Source: a virus. From it: a DNA stretch of 56,983 nucleotides. Of the stretch, positions 39,153-48,677 are shown in pieces. The stretch spans positions 1 through 56,983 of the IMG/VR virus record IMGVR_UViG_3300036772_000333; one strand, 5' to 3'. The notes beneath the pieces were generated by a model. It saw nothing but the letters and a program-made list of their open reading frames with translations. It had not been told where the DNA came from and did not search any database. Each line of letters starts with the position of its first letter. The first letter of the stretch is position 1. A program made the position numbers and the translations under genes.

Positions 39153-41258
39153 CTATCCCGATGTACTGACTACCGGCCTTCCGCCGCCGGCCATGCCCTT
39201 TTGTTTGACCTTCGGAGCCTTTTTATTTGTGGCAGGTCGTCCCGTCTTGCCTGGACCCTCTTCCGGCGGCGGTGCCAGCCCCAAAGCCTTCTCCAGTTTG
39301 GCGATATCCGCCTTCTCGGTAAGCTGCTCCTTGGCCCAATTGAAGACCTTTTCCTTTACCGTGGAACCTTCGATACTGCCCCAATTGGGGATGTCGAAGG
39401 CGGTTGCCATCGTCTCCGGGTCGATCACGACACCCTTGCTCGTAGCCGCCAGAAGATTAAGCTTGTACGCCTTCTGTGCAATATAGTGCAGAGAGTGCGG
39501 CGTGATAAAGAAGCGGATGTTTTTAGCGAACGCCTTCGCCCGCGACATCGGATCGGCAGTAGACTCCTGCGACTGGCCCATCGCGTCGATCGTCGTCTCC
39601 CCCGGCAAGTGTGAGGGGATCAGCATGTCGGGGGCGTAGTCGAAGACTTCGGGAGCCATGCCCGTAGCACCGACATACTGCATCGTCCGGCGCGTCGTCA
39701 GGTACTGGATGATGAGGTACTTCATCATCTCGCCCAAATCGCGTAGGCCCATCTCCATCGAACGCGAGGTGCCGACAACCACCGGACCTTCGGCGTCCAG
39801 CAGCTTCTCGGGGTCTTCGACATTGGCCTTCAGTTTTTGAAGTGCTTGGATCTGATCGAGTCCGAGTTGACGCATGATCGAGGCTTGCAGGAACTCGACC
39901 ACCTTCATCACCCATTCCGGCACGTTGTAGCACCACTCCGGCATGGGAGGGCGCATCACTGGTTCTTTCGTGTCTCCGTCGACGCCGAAGGTTGCATTTG
40001 GATCGAAGGGGTCCATCTGCTCGGCCTGACGCGAGGAAATCTTCCCATTTTTGTCGCCTGTTGTGATATCGGTGTTGTAGCTCTTGCCGGGATTGGCGCG
40101 AGACATCGCAATCCGGTACACCGAGCGCACCAGGTCGTCAATCGCATCCTGCAACGCCACGGTACCCCGAAACAGCGAGTATCCTGTTCCTTCCCATGCC
40201 CAATCATCCAGATAGAACGGGATGAGCGGCACCATGCCGTGGAGGTCGAAGGCGGGACCGTCATACATGAGCGCTGCATCACAGGAGATCATCAACCGGC
40301 GCTGTGGATACACCCGGCAGTCGTCTTCGGTAGCCGCGCGCGTCACCTGACGACCATCCTCGAACCGCGTGATCATCTGCCCTACGAACGGCACCGTATA
40401 CGACCAGCTCGTGCCTTCCTGCCCCATCTTCAACTCTCGCCCGATGGGGTTTCCGGCTTCATCGAGGATTGGCTTCCCCTTCTCGTCTACATCACCATAG
40501 TTGATGCGGAGGTCGAGGATGTACGAATAAAAGATGTCGGTAAACTGTTCAAGCTGCGTTTCGATGGAATGCATCCGCCATCGGTTCTGGTCATATCCTT
40601 TCCGCTGCTCGCCGCCTCGCGTCTTGCCGTATCGCTTGGTCGCAAACGGATGCAGATACTGCTGAAACATCGGGAACCGCGCATGAGCCTCGGCAATGCC
40701 CATCGGAATCGCCAGTGTGACGATATACGCCTTCTGATAGTTGCGGCTCCGCGGGAGTTGGACCGGCAACACGTCCGGCTGGCCGAGCGCCATGAAATTG
40801 AACTCGCCCTCACCCATACCGAACATCCCGCGCGAGTAGAACGGATACAGGAACCCGCCACCCGTGACAGAGGCAAACTGCAACGCGTCTCTGAGGGAGC
40901 GGTCCACGAAGGATTCCAGGTAGATGCTCTTGGTAACCTTGTTGAGCATGTTCGCTTCGTCACGGAAGGCATCGTTATCGGTCTGGTACCCCCAGAACGG
41001 GCGAATGTCCGCCAGAGTCTCAATAATCTCCCGGACAGCGCGCTTGAGGTCGCCGGTGGTGAAACTGGCCCATTTCCCGGTGAGTTGGCTGCCCGACTTT
41101 CCGGCAAGCGTGTCGATGCCCCGGCGGATATCCTCGGAGGAGGTTTGCTCCTCGTTCCACTTGATGCCGCTCTCGATAGCCTGTCGGCAGAAGGCAAGCT
41201 TCTTATCGTCGGGAGCTTCGAAGACCGGGGCTTGCCAGGAGACTTCGTTCTGTTTCAC
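39153..41258 (-). CDS. Portal protein
   Basis: 701 residues from GTG 41258 (GTGA overlap). The length fits large podovirus portals of the P22 type. Typical features: helical N-terminus with RRGIDTLAG and RDALQFASVTGGGFLYPFYSRG, a central domain with a long helix near residues 450-480, and a Lys/Gly-rich C-terminal part with KTGRPATNKKAPKVKQKG. Gene order terminase, small gene, portal, scaffold, capsid is standard. It forms the 12-subunit DNA gate at the head vertex. Confidence 0.8.
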   Translation of the reverse strand: MKQNEVSWQAPVFEAPDDKKLAFCRQAIESGIKWNEEQTSSEDIRRGIDTLAGKSGSQLTGKWASFTTGDLKRAVREIIETLADIRPFWGYQTDNDAFRDEANMLNKVTKSIYLESFVDRSLRDALQFASVTGGGFLYPFYSRGMFGMGEGEFNFMALGQPDVLPVQLPRSRNYQKAYIVTLAIPMGIAEAHARFPMFQQYLHPFATKRYGKTRGGEQRKGYDQNRWRMHSIETQLEQFTDIFYSYILDLRINYGDVDEKGKPILDEAGNPIGRELKMGQEGTSWSYTVPFVGQMITRFEDGRQVTRAATEDDCRVYPQRRLMISCDAALMYDGPAFDLHGMVPLIPFYLDDWAWEGTGYSLFRGTVALQDAIDDLVRSVYRIAMSRANPGKSYNTDITTGDKNGKISSRQAEQMDPFDPNATFGVDGDTKEPVMRPPMPEWCYNVPEWVMKVVEFLQASIMRQLGLDQIQALQKLKANVEDPEKLLDAEGPVVVGTSRSMEMGLRDLGEMMKYLIIQYLTTRRTMQYVGATGMAPEVFDYAPDMLIPSHLPGETTIDAMGQSQESTADPMSRAKAFAKNIRFFITPHSLHYIAQKAYKLNLLAATSKGVVIDPETMATAFDIPNWGSIEGSTVKEKVFNWAKEQLTEKADIAKLEKALGLAPPPEEGPGKTGRPATNKKAPKVKQKGMAGGGRPVVSTSG

Positions 41259-41713
41259 TGGATGACCTCGGTCTCAGTCGGGGCCTTGACCAGCAGGTCT
41301 TCCGCATTGAAGGTCTTGGTGGTGGACGGGGGCAGCGGTGCTGCGGATTCCTGCATCGCGCTCACCCCGTAAACACTGTTTCTGTTTAGCTTAGCTTCTC
41401 GATTATCACATGCCTTGAGCGCCACTTGCAGCAACTCCCGCTCCGCATTCGAACAATCGGAAGACGCCATGCGCGCCTGAATGTCCCTGCGCCACTGCTC
41501 GATCCTGTCTCTCCGTCGGAGGTAGTCGCTGTAGAGCATCTGGCCGTGTTCGGCACGTGTCTGTGCATTGAGCTTCTTGAAGATGCCGTCCATCACCGAC
41601 GGCGAGGTGGTCTCGAACCGCTGATATCCGGCAGGGACAGGAGATTGCGGAGAGGTCAGAAACACTCGCCCGTCTTCGTTTTCACAGTACCAAAGTCTTT
41701 CGAATCCGTTCAT
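41255..41713 (-). CDS. Hypothetical protein between terminase and portal
   Basis: 152 residues. The ATG overlaps the terminase stop and the stop overlaps the portal start. It is helical in the centre (SDYLRRRDRIEQWRRDIQARM, then NAERELLQVALKACDNREAK). No signal or metal motif. It may assist packaging or portal assembly. Confidence 0.5.
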   Translation of the reverse strand: MNGFERLWYCENEDGRVFLTSPQSPVPAGYQRFETTSPSVMDGIFKKLNAQTRAEHGQMLYSDYLRRRDRIEQWRRDIQARMASSDCSNAERELLQVALKACDNREAKLNRNSVYGVSAMQESAAPLPPSTTKTFNAEDLLVKAPTETEVIQ

Positions 41714-43833
41714 ACGTCAAACCCCTCACTGATCAATGAGTATGGCACCGATACACCCACCGGGAAAGAATAATCTATGTCCGCGATCTGCTCATCCCGC
41801 ACAAACGCATGTTCGACCCGGCGGCTCATCGACTCCGTATCGTTGAAGATGATATAGGCGATAGCCGACGCAAAGATACGGTCGTCATGCTTGCCGGAGG
41901 CGTGATCGTAGCGCGTCTTGCCTCCAGCCGCCTGGTCGATCTGGAACGATGGTATCTCGTTTCGAAGCAGGAACGGCGAGTTGAGCTTGTACCAATGATT
42001 TTCTACGGCGTTCTTATACATCCCCAGCATGAACGTACGCGACCAGTCGAAGGTATACCAGCCCTCGCGCTTCGACTTCTTTTGATCATGCTTCGGGTTT
42101 TTTCCGTCCAGGCGCGAGAATTTGTAAAATCTGCGGTAGCCGTGCATCTTCATCTGAATCTGTGCAGCGTCACCTGTGCCGTATACCTGTTCCACGGCCA
42201 CAAGTGGTTCTCTCTCCATCTCCTGCCCATAGAGCGCGGCAACAGCCATGATCCACGCATGAGCCATCGCATGAGGAACTCTGTTTGATGCAAACTCGGC
42301 GACTTGGACATCTGGCTCTGTACCGTCAATCGATCGCCGATTAACACAGATGACAGTGTTATCTCCTCCAGAACCTCCAGCGGTGTCCACACCAATCGAG
42401 TAGTCGTATCCCTCTTCCGGCCATTCAAAAACCACCAGCTTACAGTCCGCATCGAAGATGTCTCCTCCCTTTTCCGGCGGGGTCACGAGTGGAACGAACT
42501 CCCAGATCATCTCCCGATTCTGCTTGCCATGAATGTCGTGTACCACGCCGTTATACGAAACTCTGAACCGGTCTGCCTCATAGTCGATGTCGTTCGGAAG
42601 CGGATGATACTTTTCCTGAATCTGCTCTCCGGTGATCGCCCAAAGCGTGTATGGCTGCCGGTCTTTGTACTGCGTGTCAATCTCCGATAAGTCGAATACG
42701 AGGTCTTTCTTCGGCTGGAGAGCTTCGATATCGTCAATCGGATGCTCCTGCAGAAAGCCTTTTGCGTTGCCTTTCCGTCGTGCCTCAAGAAACTTGTACT
42801 CCCAGTAGTACGACTGAAAGTCAGGCATTCGCCACGAGTCGCCGTAGAACTTCCGCATCAATGGTGTTTGGTGGACATACGCTGCCGCTTTCATGACCAT
42901 GCGTTCGGTCTCTACAAGGGAGGGACGCCAGCCGACAGGAACGGGGTGCTCTCGTCTCCAATCAATCGTGGGAAAGAGGTCTTCCGCGCAGAACCATGGA
43001 AAGAATACCGGCTGAAGCCGCGCTCCGCCCGTATGCCAGAAATCTCGTGAGGAGTACCACGTCTTGGCCCACCAGTCCGTGTTTCCCTTTCCCGTTGACT
43101 CCAGAACCATGAATACGCGCGGAGACGTGTGGACGGCAGCAAACAGAGAGTTTTCAATGACATTTTGTGCGTCGGGGAACTCACAAACCTCCGAAATATG
43201 GAGCACCGACGGAGTGTCGCCACGAGCGATACCTGAAGCCTTCCGGCCGGAATAGAGCGTCAATCGAGTGGAGTTGGCTCCGAACGCCATCAGATTTCCG
43301 GCTCGATCCGAGGTCGGATTTGCTTTCATCCATGCCGGCATTTCGTTATAGCCGAGCTGCATCATGCCCGCCATGCGTTCGCAGGCATCCGCGTCATACG
43401 AGGCTACTGCAGCCTTGACCCCCATGCCGAAGTTGACCTGATGGGTGATCGCCCCCTCCACCTCAGTGCTGATTCCCTGCTGCCTGGCCTTCAATATCTG
43501 CTGTTCAATCCCGAATCCCAGGTCTTGTCTCTCTGCCCACAGGTCTAACAGCATCTGCTGACTGGCGCGCCGCTCAAATCGTTTGATCTCGCCCGAAGCG
43601 TTGATGTAAAAGTAGTTATTGGACCAGTACCGATAGTCGCAGGCACAAATTTGGTACTCATTGGCAATCCAAGCAAGTTCTTCAGGTCCGAGGGATACCT
43701 CTATATCGGTACCGTTACGCTCACACTTTCTTCCTATCTCGACAAAGTGGGAGTTGAACGAGTCAATCTCCGAAAGCGAGTGATACTCCGGTATCCACCC
43801 CGTCTTCTTCGACAGAGTTTCAAGTTTTTCCAA
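41710..43833 (-). CDS. Terminase large subunit
   Basis: 707 residues from TTG 43833; an ATT seven codons earlier has a better GGGAGG site, so the start is uncertain. ATPase part: KARQQGIST (~115-123, Walker A type), VLHISEVCEFPD (~210-221, Walker B with the catalytic Glu). Nuclease part: YSIGVDTAGGSGGDNT (~478-495) and KHDDRIFASAIAY (~666-678) carry the metal-binding Asp residues. It drives DNA into the portal and cuts concatemers. It lies directly after the small-subunit candidate. Confidence 0.88.
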   Translation of the reverse strand: MEKLETLSKKTGWIPEYHSLSEIDSFNSHFVEIGRKCERNGTDIEVSLGPEELAWIANEYQICACDYRYWSNNYFYINASGEIKRFERRASQQMLLDLWAERQDLGFGIEQQILKARQQGISTEVEGAITHQVNFGMGVKAAVASYDADACERMAGMMQLGYNEMPAWMKANPTSDRAGNLMAFGANSTRLTLYSGRKASGIARGDTPSVLHISEVCEFPDAQNVIENSLFAAVHTSPRVFMVLESTGKGNTDWWAKTWYSSRDFWHTGGARLQPVFFPWFCAEDLFPTIDWRREHPVPVGWRPSLVETERMVMKAAAYVHQTPLMRKFYGDSWRMPDFQSYYWEYKFLEARRKGNAKGFLQEHPIDDIEALQPKKDLVFDLSEIDTQYKDRQPYTLWAITGEQIQEKYHPLPNDIDYEADRFRVSYNGVVHDIHGKQNREMIWEFVPLVTPPEKGGDIFDADCKLVVFEWPEEGYDYSIGVDTAGGSGGDNTVICVNRRSIDGTEPDVQVAEFASNRVPHAMAHAWIMAVAALYGQEMEREPLVAVEQVYGTGDAAQIQMKMHGYRRFYKFSRLDGKNPKHDQKKSKREGWYTFDWSRTFMLGMYKNAVENHWYKLNSPFLLRNEIPSFQIDQAAGGKTRYDHASGKHDDRIFASAIAYIIFNDTESMSRRVEHAFVRDEQIADIDYSFPVGVSVPYSLISEGFDV

Positions 43834-43884
43834 GGATTTTCTAGTGGAAAAAATGACTAATCCTCCCTACAAAATTCGCGGCGG

Positions 43885-44598
43885 CTAAACATCGCGTTCC
43901 ACCAACACGTCCGACTGCAAGTGGTCAAGCTTACCGCCGATCACGATGGGCGATGACGCCGGAGCTGGAAGCCTACGGGCTTCGGTCATGTCATGAATCG
44001 CCCTCAACCGCTCATCGGCCGTCTGCCACAGCGCTGGAGCGTCCTTCGGAGTCTCCTTCTCCTCTTGCACTGCTCCGTTGTTGTTCTGGATCGCGATGAC
44101 ATTACCCTTGGGCATCGGACGGACGTTGCCTGCCTGGAGAATCCAGCCACGGTCCGTAAGGCCCTCGTCCTTCAGTGCCATCTTGATCGATTTCTCAACC
44201 ACCTTCGGCATCTTGGAGGCAAGGATGAGTTTGGTGCGTATCTGTCCGCTCAAGAGGACCGCCGTCTGCGCCACCTCCGCAAGACGCAGCGAACCCACCC
44301 CCGCAGCGTAGGATATCTCTTCCAAAGACACATGATTGCGGTCTGTAGCGGTGAGCATGTCATAGGTCTCCAGAAAGTCTCGCGTATCGTCCTCGTCGTA
44401 GGCCCTGAGCGCATGGATCAGCGCCGGGATGCCCCCGTCCACTGCCTTCAATAGTGGCGTAATGATGATCTCTTCCGATGGATCGAACTCCTCACCCTCG
44501 ACACCGTTCCAATGGGCGCGCAGCTTGTCCATCGCCACCGCTCGTGCGCGATCCTTGGACTTGCCCTGCTTCACCTTGATGGCTACCTTGGGGGGCAT
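43885..44598 (-). CDS. Probable terminase small subunit
   Basis: 237 residues, GGAG five bases before the ATG. Central part (residues ~75-160) has helical pairs and a helix-turn-helix look (VSLEEISYAAGVGSLRLAEV). The C-terminal half is Pro/Gln/Asn-rich and ends in a LVERDV tail. It stands one gene before the large subunit, where the DNA-recognition subunit usually lies. Assigned by position and composition, not by a clear family match. Confidence 0.6.
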   Translation of the reverse strand: MPPKVAIKVKQGKSKDRARAVAMDKLRAHWNGVEGEEFDPSEEIIITPLLKAVDGGIPALIHALRAYDEDDTRDFLETYDMLTATDRNHVSLEEISYAAGVGSLRLAEVAQTAVLLSGQIRTKLILASKMPKVVEKSIKMALKDEGLTDRGWILQAGNVRPMPKGNVIAIQNNNGAVQEEKETPKDAPALWQTADERLRAIHDMTEARRLPAPASSPIVIGGKLDHLQSDVLVERDV

Positions 44599-45012
44599 TT
44601 ACGCTCCGCGTACCTGATTCTTCGGGCGAGCCTTGTTCTCCGGGCGCGGGCCGCGCTTGACCCACTTCTCCGATGACGTTCCCTTGCCGTCGGTCACCAG
44701 TACCGGCACCGGCAAGTCCGCATCCTCGCGTACCTGGTTCGGTGGACGCAGCGGAATGTCCAGTACATCATCGATGGTTGGTTCCGCTTCGATGCCTTCT
44801 TGGTCTCCCGCTTCCACGGTCAAGTCCCGCTCCACCGGCGGGGTAAAGGTCAGGTGCGGATAGAATTTGAATCCAATCTCCGCCTTGAACCCGTTGTAGC
44901 TCATGTGGGACGAAAAGCGGTCATCCTTTCCGAGTGCCGTCCTTAGCGACTGGAGGCATGATTCGAGCGCTTCGGGACCGGAGAGTGGCTTTGCTATGGA
45001 TACTTCTGTCAT
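44599..45012 (-). CDS. Hypothetical protein upstream of the terminase genes
   Basis: 137 residues, AAAGGAG before the ATG. Residues ~30-58 are mixed alpha/beta (HMSYNGFKAEIGFKFYPHLTF), then an acidic linker and a basic Pro/Arg/Lys end (KWVKRGPRPENKARPKN). The basic tail may contact DNA. The first ~30 codons overlap the XRE regulator gene in another frame. Confidence 0.5.
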   Translation of the reverse strand: MTEVSIAKPLSGPEALESCLQSLRTALGKDDRFSSHMSYNGFKAEIGFKFYPHLTFTPPVERDLTVEAGDQEGIEAEPTIDDVLDIPLRPPNQVREDADLPVPVLVTDGKGTSSEKWVKRGPRPENKARPKNQVRGA

Positions 45013-45244
45013 TCGCTGCTCCTTTGTTATCGAATATCGTGTCGCACTTCTCTAGCCAATTGATGCGGATAGCGTAGAGATTGAGTAGTTTTTCCAAGGT
45101 CCGGGTCTGTGGCTTACGATCCCCGCGCTCCAGATAGCACAGCGTCGCCTCGCTCACCCCCGTCAGCTCGACAACCTGCATCTGGGAGAGATGGGCGCGC
45201 TTGCGGAGAGATTTAAGCTTCGGCCCCGGGTACCGGTTTAGCAT
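44921..45244 (-). CDS. XRE-family helix-turn-helix regulator
   Basis: 107 residues from ATG 45244. HTH at residues ~20-42 (LSQMQVVELTGVSEATLCYLE) with the family's RGDRKPQTRTLEKLL continuation. The C-terminal ~40 residues are basic and disordered. It lies at the head of the terminase operon, beside the divergent promoter of the glycan cassette, so it could regulate either. The same genome has a second XRE protein at 6702-6926. Confidence 0.75.
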   Translation of the reverse strand: MLNRYPGPKLKSLRKRAHLSQMQVVELTGVSEATLCYLERGDRKPQTRTLEKLLNLYAIRINWLEKCDTIFDNKGAANDRSIHSKATLRSRSARIMPPVAKDGTRKG

Positions 45245-45416
45245 AATCCCCAACACTACCATCACTCACAACCGACGACAAGATCAATTCAATATTGCGC
45301 TCTGCCGTGTCGAACTGCTGTTTGCGGAATTCATCGACCTTTGATGCCCTGCCGAGCTTCAAGGCGATGAGCGCGTTGCCTAACTTTTGGGTCACATCGT
45401 CGCGAACAAGTATCAT
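45213..45416 (-). CDS. Small hypothetical protein, first of the head operon
   Basis: 67 residues from ATG 45416, eight bases after GAGG. Helical (DDVTQKLGNALIALKLG, then EFRKQQFDTAERNIELIL). It overlaps the XRE gene by 32 bases. No promoter for it is clear in the 64-base gap to the divergent gene. Confidence 0.45.
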   Translation of the reverse strand: MILVRDDVTQKLGNALIALKLGRASKVDEFRKQQFDTAERNIELILSSVVSDGSVGDYAKPVPGAEA

Positions 45417-45430
45417 GGCGAAATCCTCTG

Positions 45431-45459
45431 TTGACACCATAGCACCGATCGAGTAATGT
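45431..45459 (+). promoter_or_regulatory. Promoter of the glycan cassette
   Basis: Perfect -35 TTGACA (45431-45436), 17-base spacer, TAATGT (45454-45459, three of six). The first gene's ATG is at 45481, with an AGGG-type ribosome site. It points away from the head operon. Confidence 0.6.
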
Positions 45460-45480
45460 TAGGGGGAATTTAGGGATGAC

Positions 45481-46635
45481 ATGACACAAAAACTGCTGCT
45501 GGTTTCCGATTCCGCCTCGTGCCACTCCGGTCTTGGTCGCATCACGAGAGACCTCGCTACGCGCATCCACGCCGATCTGCCGGAGTTTGAGGTGGCAACC
45601 GCCGGATTCGGTGGTCCCGGCAATAAAGACTTTGGGTGGCCGGAGTACCACTTCCACGAACTCAATAACTTTATGCCTCCCGAACTGCCGATGATCTGTC
45701 AGGACTTCGCGGGAGATGAAGAGTTGATTGTTCTGTGCATCTGGGACCCATCCAGGCTAAGGTGGTTTGCCAATCCAGACCAATGCCCAATGCCGATGAT
45801 GCGGCAGTGGCTCAAAGTCGCCAACATCCGCAAGTGGATTTATGCGCCGATTGATGCCGAGGGGCCAAACGGAAAACTCAGCGTCCGGTTGCAGGAGTCG
45901 CTTGCCGGATTCGAGCGCGTTCTCAACTACTCCAAGTGGTCGGCCGGCGTAACCGGATACCCCGACTTCATTCCTCATGGACTGGATACCGAAGCCTGGA
46001 GACCCCGCGATAAGTCGGAGGCAAAGAAGGTTCTTGGGGAGTTGGGGTTCCACGGACTCAAGGAAACAGATTTCCTTGTCGGCATGGTCGCGACCAACCA
46101 GGCACGTAAAAACTATGCTCTGGGTATTCAGACGTGCCGCATCCTTCTCGAAAGAGGTCTCGATGTCAAGGTGTGGGTTCACATCGACTCTCTTGAACGC
46201 CACTGGAATATCATCTCTCTGGTCGAAGACTACGGATTGCAGGGTCGGGTCATGATCACCACAAGCAACTTCACCGACATGCAGATGCGGTACATGTACT
46301 CTGCCTGCAACGTAACCCTGGGTATCGGTCTCGGCGAAGGGTTCGGCTATCCGATCTTCGAGTCCATGCTTTGCGGCACGCCCTGCGTCCATGGAAACTA
46401 CGGCGGGGCTGCAGAGCATTTGCCTTCGTGGATGAAGGTCGATCCGATACCCTATGCATGGTTCTATGAGTCTCCCTACTGCAATAAGCGCCCGGTTTAT
46501 CTGCCTGAACAGTGGGCGGCAAAGGCGGAGGAAGCTGCTGAAAACCCAGACATCGCCGATATCAATGCGCTGGAGTTGGACTGGAGCAAGGTATGGCCGA
46601 AGTTCAAATCTTGGCTGAAAGCAGGGTTGCGATGA
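45481..46635 (+). CDS. Glycosyltransferase family 4
   Basis: 384 residues. N-terminal domain begins LLLVSDSASCHSGLGRITRDLA with the usual Gly-rich loop. The C-terminal domain has NQARKNYALGIQTC, then GEGFGYPIFESMLCGTPCV (residues ~285-303), the E-x7-E type nucleotide-sugar site of GT4. It is the first gene of the plus-strand cassette behind a sigma70 promoter. It would transfer a sugar from a nucleotide donor to an unknown acceptor. Stop overlaps the next start as ATGA. Confidence 0.88.
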   Translation: MTQKLLLVSDSASCHSGLGRITRDLATRIHADLPEFEVATAGFGGPGNKDFGWPEYHFHELNNFMPPELPMICQDFAGDEELIVLCIWDPSRLRWFANPDQCPMPMMRQWLKVANIRKWIYAPIDAEGPNGKLSVRLQESLAGFERVLNYSKWSAGVTGYPDFIPHGLDTEAWRPRDKSEAKKVLGELGFHGLKETDFLVGMVATNQARKNYALGIQTCRILLERGLDVKVWVHIDSLERHWNIISLVEDYGLQGRVMITTSNFTDMQMRYMYSACNVTLGIGLGEGFGYPIFESMLCGTPCVHGNYGGAAEHLPSWMKVDPIPYAWFYESPYCNKRPVYLPEQWAAKAEEAAENPDIADINALELDWSKVWPKFKSWLKAGLR

Positions 46636-47309
46636 TCGAGATGGTATGCACTACTCTGTGGCAACCGCGATGGTCCGAGTGTGTTCAGTCGTGGCGCGAC
46701 ACCGCCAATGCTTACCTTCCCGTCAACGTAATCGCAGGTCAAACTCTGATGCACGCCTACGAGCAAGGCAGGATCGAGTCGACAGAAACTATCCTGGGAT
46801 ATGTCCACGATGACGTGATCATTTATGAAAAGGGGTGGGATGAGCGCGTGCGTCGAGAGTTTGAAGACTTGAATGTAGTGATGGTTGGATTCGGAGGGGC
46901 TTTGGGACATGGGCACCCGGCACTCTATTCTCCCCCTTACCAGATCGGGAAGCTGGCTCGTCAGCAGTTCATGTCGAACATGAGGAATGCAGAGCAGCAT
47001 GGGCAGAGGTTCAGCGAAGCGCGGGATGTTTCGGTGCTGGACGGGTTCGCGGTGTTCATCCGTCGGTCATTTCTCCAAGAGTGTGGCGGGTGGCCGCAAG
47101 ATGGAAGTTACGGTTATTTTCTTTATATGGAATATATGTGTTGCATGTCGAGGCGCCTCGGCTATAACATCAGGCTAGTGGGAGTCGATTGCGAACACTT
47201 GGGGGGAAAGTCCTCCGGACTAAAACAGGATCAGGTTTTTGATTATGAAGGCGAACATCTCCGGCTATATGAGCAATTCAAAGACGTTTTACCCCACCGA
47301 GTCCCCTGA
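46632..47309 (+). CDS. Glycosyltransferase-like protein (GT2-type fold)
   Basis: 225 residues from ATG 46632 (ATGA overlap). YVHDDVIIYEKGWDERV holds a D-x-D-like pair in the right place for a GT-A donor site. VLDGFAVFIRRSFLQECGGW is the usual acceptor-domain pattern of GT2 enzymes, and EYMCCMSRRLGYNIRLV follows. The 3' end overlaps the homing endonuclease gene by 65 bases, so the gene end may have been altered by that insertion. Confidence 0.7.
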   Translation: MIEMVCTTLWQPRWSECVQSWRDTANAYLPVNVIAGQTLMHAYEQGRIESTETILGYVHDDVIIYEKGWDERVRREFEDLNVVMVGFGGALGHGHPALYSPPYQIGKLARQQFMSNMRNAEQHGQRFSEARDVSVLDGFAVFIRRSFLQECGGWPQDGSYGYFLYMEYMCCMSRRLGYNIRLVGVDCEHLGGKSSGLKQDQVFDYEGEHLRLYEQFKDVLPHRVP

Positions 47310-47964
47310 TTGGAGATATCTCGCGGGACTGTGGGATGGAGAGGGGTGCGTCGGTATTTGCTGTGTTAGGCAGAAGAGGAAGGACGGTACCTACAGCGTG
47401 TACTGGGATCTTCGCCTAATGCTGTCAAATACAAGCGAAAAATTGATCAGATCACTACTGGAGGAATTCGGAGGAAACGCCCATTTTGGGTCGAAGGTGT
47501 ATCCCTATGCGAAGAAGATAGCCAATCAATGGAAGGTTCAAAATTCCAGACATAGCTTGCACATCCTTAGAAATATTCTCCCTTTCCTCAGATACAAGGA
47601 TGAAGAAGCTAAGTTGGCCATAGAGTTTCTATCCGGGGTTGAGCGCAACAAAGGCGTAAGCCTATCCGCATCGGAAGTGGATCGACGCAACGACTTGATT
47701 GAAAGGATACGGCAAGTAGCGGGCCGAAGGGTCAAGCCAGTTAGGGCCGAAAAAATGGAGCACCGAACTCCGAACGCATCACTAAATCAGATTCCTGGGC
47801 CAAGAAATAAGTCTGGAATTATCGGAGTTTCGTGGATACCCAGCAAGGGGAAATGGATGGCGCACAAAGGCAAGGATGGGAAAAATAAAACGCTCGGGTA
47901 TTCAGACACCAAAGAAGGTGCCGCTGCCATACGTGCAGCACGAGATTTGGAGGACGCCGAATGA
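47245..47964 (+). CDS. LAGLIDADG-like homing endonuclease with AP2 domain
   Basis: 239 residues from ATG 47245; the true start may differ. Residues 25-34 hold YLAGLWDGEG, a LAGLIDADG-type motif with its acidic residue. An AP2-like DNA-binding domain fills the end (~187-238: SGIIGVSWIPSKGKWMAH, ..GYSDTKEGAAAIRAARD). It overlaps the glycosyltransferase upstream by 65 bases and couples to the next gene as ATGA. One LAGLIDADG motif suggests that it acts as a dimer. It is a likely mobile invader of the cassette. Confidence 0.8.
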   Translation: MKANISGYMSNSKTFYPTESPDWRYLAGLWDGEGCVGICCVRQKRKDGTYSVYWDLRLMLSNTSEKLIRSLLEEFGGNAHFGSKVYPYAKKIANQWKVQNSRHSLHILRNILPFLRYKDEEAKLAIEFLSGVERNKGVSLSASEVDRRNDLIERIRQVAGRRVKPVRAEKMEHRTPNASLNQIPGPRNKSGIIGVSWIPSKGKWMAHKGKDGKNKTLGYSDTKEGAAAIRAARDLEDAE

Positions 47965-48677
47965 TCAATCTCACGATGCTGGTCCACAATCGCCTCGACC
48001 TGACGAAACAGGCTCTCTCTTCGCTCGTGGCTCATACGCCCCTACACGCCGTCACGTTGACCGTGTTGGATGACGTGAGCGATGAACCTACCGCGCAATG
48101 GCTGCGCGACTTCCAGACGATTGCATGGCCGGAAGGTAAGATGCGCCTGATTCGGAACGAAGTAAGTCCAGGAACCGGTTTGGCTCGTAATCAGGTCGTC
48201 GCAGAGAGCGAACAATTTTTTGGTCGCGGACGGATGCTGTACCTCAGCGACAACGATGTGTACTTCAAAAAGGATTGGTTGCAGACGTTAGCCTCGGCTT
48301 ATGTAGAGTCGGTCGAGGATGACTACAAGGTCGTAGGGGGCTATAACCACCCGTTCAACGGCCCTATCGCCGGTATGCCGTGGTATCGCACCTTTGGCGT
48401 GGATATCTATCCAGTCTTCGCTCTGGCCAGTCAGTCGATGTTGCTGTCGTGGCATGTCTGGGATACCTTCGGCCCGTTCTGTCAGACGCCCGCGGGAAAG
48501 GTCTGCCAGAGCGAGGATGTAGACTTCTCGAACCGCGTTCGTGGAGCCGGTTTCAAGCTGGGTGTCGTCACTCCTCCTGTGATCGTCAACACCGGCATCA
48601 CCAACAGCTTCGGGGAGCCTATACCGGGCTGGCAGAACGTTCTTGCGGAAGCCCCCGGAGGTGTTCTCGTTGAGTAA
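47961..48677 (+). CDS. Glycosyltransferase family 2
   Basis: 238 residues. LTMLVHNRLDLTKQALSSL opens the GT-A fold; YLSDNDVYFKKDW holds the D-x-D metal site (SDNDV); CQSEDVDFSNRVRGAGFKLG is the GT2 acceptor-binding pattern (E-D-V/D-F). It follows the homing enzyme with an ATGA overlap and precedes a methyltransferase. Confidence 0.88.
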   Translation: MINLTMLVHNRLDLTKQALSSLVAHTPLHAVTLTVLDDVSDEPTAQWLRDFQTIAWPEGKMRLIRNEVSPGTGLARNQVVAESEQFFGRGRMLYLSDNDVYFKKDWLQTLASAYVESVEDDYKVVGGYNHPFNGPIAGMPWYRTFGVDIYPVFALASQSMLLSWHVWDTFGPFCQTPAGKVCQSEDVDFSNRVRGAGFKLGVVTPPVIVNTGITNSFGEPIPGWQNVLAEAPGGVLVE